Assembly: GCA_050944255.1 (NCBI GenBank)
Contig: JBMNQS010000018.1
Location: forward strand, 1 to 31,726
DNA length: 31,726 bases
Origin: JBMNQS01 sp050944255
GTDB lineage: Bacteria > Bacillota > Clostridia > Christensenellales > Maliibacteriaceae
Direction of reading: 5' to 3'
Part shown: piece after piece, positions 29,307 through 31,726 of the stretch
How the letters are laid out: every line of letters begins with the position of its first letter
Numbering within the stretch: the first letter of the stretch is position 1
Made by a program: the position numbers and the translations under genes
Notes under the pieces: generated by a model
Databases searched by the model: none
Seen by the model: only the letters and a program-made list of their open reading frames with translations
What the model was told of the DNA's origin: nothing

Positions 29307-31726
29307 GGCGCCAGAGAGCCGGGCGCCTCCAGTTCGGAGGCCTGCACCTGCGTCTTGTTATCAAAGTAGTATTCCAGCACGGCCTTGGCCGTATTGGCGC
29401 TGTAGATGGAGCCCAGCCCGTTGGGTATACATACGGCGATGACGATCTCAGGCTCGTCGTAGGGGGCGAAGCACACGAACCAGGAGTTGTCCTCTATATC
29501 GATCTGGGACACCTGCGCCGTACCCGTCTTGGCTCCGACGATGTCCCTGTACTTGAAGTTGGCAAAGTTGCTGGCGGCAGTGCCTTCCATGATCACCGCC
29601 TTCATGCCCTGCTTGATGATATCGGCGTACTGCGGATCGATGCCCGTCTCGCGGGACACCACCGGTTCCTTTTCCAGCACGGTGTTGCCGTCCTGATCCA
29701 CCACCCGGTCCACTAACTGGGTTTCCAGCACCTTGCCGCCGTTGACCAGCGCCGAAACGTAGCGCGCCGCGCCGATGGGGGTCAGAAGCGTCCTGGACTG
29801 TCCCATGCCCGTGGTAATGGTGTCGAACACCGACCAGCGAAGCTCCGTCAGCCTCGGCACGATATTGCCCGCCATATTGTGCTGCGTCACAATCGTGGCC
29901 GGGATGCCGATGGTTTCGGTCAGCGCCTTTCGGACGGCGGGGGTGGCCATTTCTCCGGCCACGTAGGCGGTGAAGATTTCGGCGATGCCCTCATTGAGCT
30001 TTTCGTCGGTGTACTCCACGCCCAGGTCCTTGACTGTATCGCGTATGTACTCGCGGATCACCCAGGCGATGTACGGCGCGGTGCCGGTGGCTTGGCCCTC
30101 CACGCCCAGCTCCGGGTTCCACACCACGTCGGGACTGGACACCTGGCTGGCGATCTCGCCGCCGATTTCGATGCCGGTGGTCTGGGTCAGACCCAGGTTC
30201 TCGCCCCATTTGGCCATATTGTCCGGCCCCAGCCGGTAGGCCGTCTCAAAGAAGAAATAGTTGCACGAGTTCTGCAGCGCCCCGATCACGTTCAGGGCGC
30301 CGTGGCCCGAAAGGTTCCAGCATTTGGGCGCCTGGTGAAGCGGAATGCCGTGCTTGGCGTAGGCCACCTCGTCCAGGATGGTCATTTCGGGCGTGATGGC
30401 CCCCTCCATCAGGCCGGCGGCCGCCGTCACCATTTTGAAGGTGGAGCCCGGCGTCGCCTTGGAGGCGATGGCCCTGTTGAAAAGCGGCGTCAGCGGGTCC
30501 TCGTTCAGCGCTTTGAACTCCTCGAAGGAAATGCCGCCCACAAAGGAATTGATATCGAAGCTGGGCACATTGGCCATGGCCAGCACTTTCCCCGTGTTCG
30601 GGTCCATCACCACCGCCGCGCCGGTCTCGGCGTATTTGATTTTGGAGCCGCCGCGCTCGGCCACCTGCTGGTTGTATTTGTTCGGGCTGGCGTCGTATTT
30701 GGCCTTCTGCAGCGCATTGATCTCCTCGATGTTGTTTGCCAGCGCGTCCTCCAGCACCTTCTGCAGGCTGATGTCCATGGACAAAATCACATTGTCGCCG
30801 TTTTCAGGCTCCAGGTAATCCAGCTCCCGCGTCACCTTGGAGAGACTGTTGATCTCCACGGTCCGCTGGCCCTGCCGCTCCCTGCTGTTGCCGGTGAGGT
30901 ACGCTTCCATGGCTTGCTCGATGCCCGTGACGCCCACCAGGTCCTCCGGGCTGTAGCCCAGGTCCGTATACTTTTTCAGCGTATCCTCGTCCACCATCCG
31001 CCCGGTGTAGCCGATGGTATGGGCCGCCATGGTGCTCTTTGGATAGACCCTTGTGCTGGATTGTTCCACGGTGATGCCGTCGAGCTCATGGGACATATTT
31101 TCTATGACGGCCACCGTCAGCATGTTGACGTCCTTAGCAATCTTCACCGGTATGTAGGACATGTAGCTTGAAAGCTGGCTCTCCTGCCATATGGAGAGCA
31201 GCTTGCGCGCCTGCTCGTAAGGCATGTCCTCAGGAATCTGATAGCGCTGGCGAAGCTGCAGGTAAATATCCTCCGGCGTCTGGTAATCTTTGCCGGTGGC
31301 GTACATGTTTTTCCGGTAATTTTCCTCGCGGCGGGCTTTGGCCTCGTCGGAGATATCCTCATCCTCCCATTTGAAATAGAACTCGCCCTGACCGTTTCGG
31401 ACAACCGAAAACGAATCGATGACGGTCCCGCCGTTTGATTCGATCACTCCGATCACCCGCTGCAATACCTGCGTATAGGCCTGGTTGTTCTCGGCCTTTC
31501 TCTTGGTGGGGTCGCGGGTAAAGGCCACGTCGAAACTTTCCTTGTCGTAGGCCAGCAGCACCCCGTTGGCGTCGAGTATTTTGCCGCGCATGCCCCTGAC
31601 GCCGATGGTCTGCACGCGGGTCTGGTCCGCCGCCAGCGCGTACTGGTCGCCGCTGCCCAACTGCAGCGTGTACACTTCAATGGCCAGCACCGCAAAGGCC
31701 GCCAGCAGCACCAAAAGCATAAGGAT
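29303..31726 (-). CDS. mrdA: Penicillin-binding protein 2, elongation transpeptidase (5' end outside window)
   Basis: At least 807 codons; the frame continues open to the window edge, so the true start and cytoplasmic tail are missing. The first visible residues are the single membrane anchor. A PBP dimer domain follows (about 40-290, with RGMRGKILDANGVLLA), then the transpeptidase with the catalytic STFK (Ser426 counting from the Met at 31720), the SCN triad at NSCNYFF and KTG in GAKTGTAQ. It crosslinks glycan strands made by RodA during side-wall growth. The insert between dimer and transpeptidase domains is longer than in E. coli PBP2, common in clostridia. Operon: PBP2-minC-minD-minE-rodA; mreBCD would be expected just upstream. 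Confidence 0.96.
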   Translation of the reverse strand: MLMLLVLLAAFAVLAIEVYTLQLGSGDQYALAADQTRVQTIGVRGMRGKILDANGVLLAYDKESFDVAFTRDPTKRKAENNQAYTQVLQRVIGVIESNGGTVIDSFSVVRNGQGEFYFKWEDEDISDEAKARREENYRKNMYATGKDYQTPEDIYLQLRQRYQIPEDMPYEQARKLLSIWQESQLSSYMSYIPVKIAKDVNMLTVAVIENMSHELDGITVEQSSTRVYPKSTMAAHTIGYTGRMVDEDTLKKYTDLGYSPEDLVGVTGIEQAMEAYLTGNSRERQGQRTVEINSLSKVTRELDYLEPENGDNVILSMDISLQKVLEDALANNIEEINALQKAKYDASPNKYNQQVAERGGSKIKYAETGAAVVMDPNTGKVLAMANVPSFDINSFVGGISFEEFKALNEDPLTPLFNRAIASKATPGSTFKMVTAAAGLMEGAITPEMTILDEVAYAKHGIPLHQAPKCWNLSGHGALNVIGALQNSCNYFFFETAYRLGPDNMAKWGENLGLTQTTGIEIGGEIASQVSSPDVVWNPELGVEGQATGTAPYIAWVIREYIRDTVKDLGVEYTDEKLNEGIAEIFTAYVAGEMATPAVRKALTETIGIPATIVTQHNMAGNIVPRLTELRWSVFDTITTGMGQSRTLLTPIGAARYVSALVNGGKVLETQLVDRVVDQDGNTVLEKEPVVSRETGIDPQYADIIKQGMKAVIMEGTAASNFANFKYRDIVGAKTGTAQVSQIDIEDNSWFVCFAPYDEPEIVIAVCIPNGLGSIYSANTAKAVLEYYFDNKTQVQASELEAPGSLAP

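Noticed and set aside
1..31726. CRISPR arrays, insertion sequences, prophage genes, tRNAs, attachment sites
   Set aside because: I looked for regular direct repeats, transposase or integrase motifs and tRNA cloverleaf signals (GGTTCRANNCC) and saw none with support.

Overview
The window is a GC-rich, densely packed stretch of a Gram-positive, rod-shaped bacterium, most likely an endospore-forming member of the Clostridia (Bacillota). Every supported gene is on the minus strand, so the biological order runs from position 31726 down to 1. The evidence for this placement is a Bacillus-type long SRP RNA, the rplU-prp-rpmA cluster with a cleavable L27 N-terminus, the rho-rpmE-(DUF1385)-prmC-prfA-sua5-rpiB-upp order, an adjacent spoIVFA/spoIVFB-like pair, and a minCDE/rodA/PBP2 elongation-division cluster. 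The order or family cannot be named from sequence alone.

Layout in transcription order. (1) 31726-26213: PBP2 (5' end outside the window), minC, minD, minE and rodA, closed by a strong terminator: side-wall synthesis plus septum placement. (2) 26122-24380: spoIVFA-like inactive LytM protein and spoIVFB-like site-2 protease. (3) 24383-20186: a promoter and structured leader, then a B12/radical-SAM protein (TIGR03960 type), its DUF2344 partner and RNase G. (4) 20182-19063: a consensus promoter, rplU, prp, rpmA and a terminator. (5) 18989-18074: an OGG1-type 8-oxoguanine glycosylase. (6) 17931-15477: a short AT-rich region with a promoter and an unlisted 54-codon membrane-peptide ORF that overlaps rho by ATGA, then rho with a Gln/Asn/Gly/Tyr-rich insert, then rpmE. 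(7) 15420-9124: DUF1385 membrane protein, prmC, prfA, sua5, a lipoprotein, rpiB, upp and a terminator. (8) 9094-6320: GH18 lipoprotein, QueG-like Fe-S protein, SRP RNA. (9) 5987-4282: a degenerate phospholipase C-like protein and an orphan histidine kinase. (10) 4214-1: a heterodimeric ABC exporter with one degenerate ATP site, and a GNAT acetyltransferase running off the left edge.

Most of the window is core information processing and envelope growth. PrmC modifies the release factor encoded beside it, Prp cleaves the ribosomal protein encoded beside it, and the ABC halves, SpoIVFA/B, MinC/D/E and radical-SAM/DUF2344 pairs are each adjacent and often overlap by ATGA. I found no mobile element, CRISPR array, tRNA or phage gene. 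The most interesting points are the membrane-peptide ORF coupled to rho, the prion-like insert in Rho, a terminator-like plus SD-adjacent hairpin leader before the radical-SAM operon, a recurring TTGTGnTATAAT promoter element, and two proteins (QueG-like, PLC-like) that keep a family's scaffold but lack its catalytic residues. Several starts were moved from the longest ORF to the ATG with a properly spaced Shine-Dalgarno (SD) sequence.
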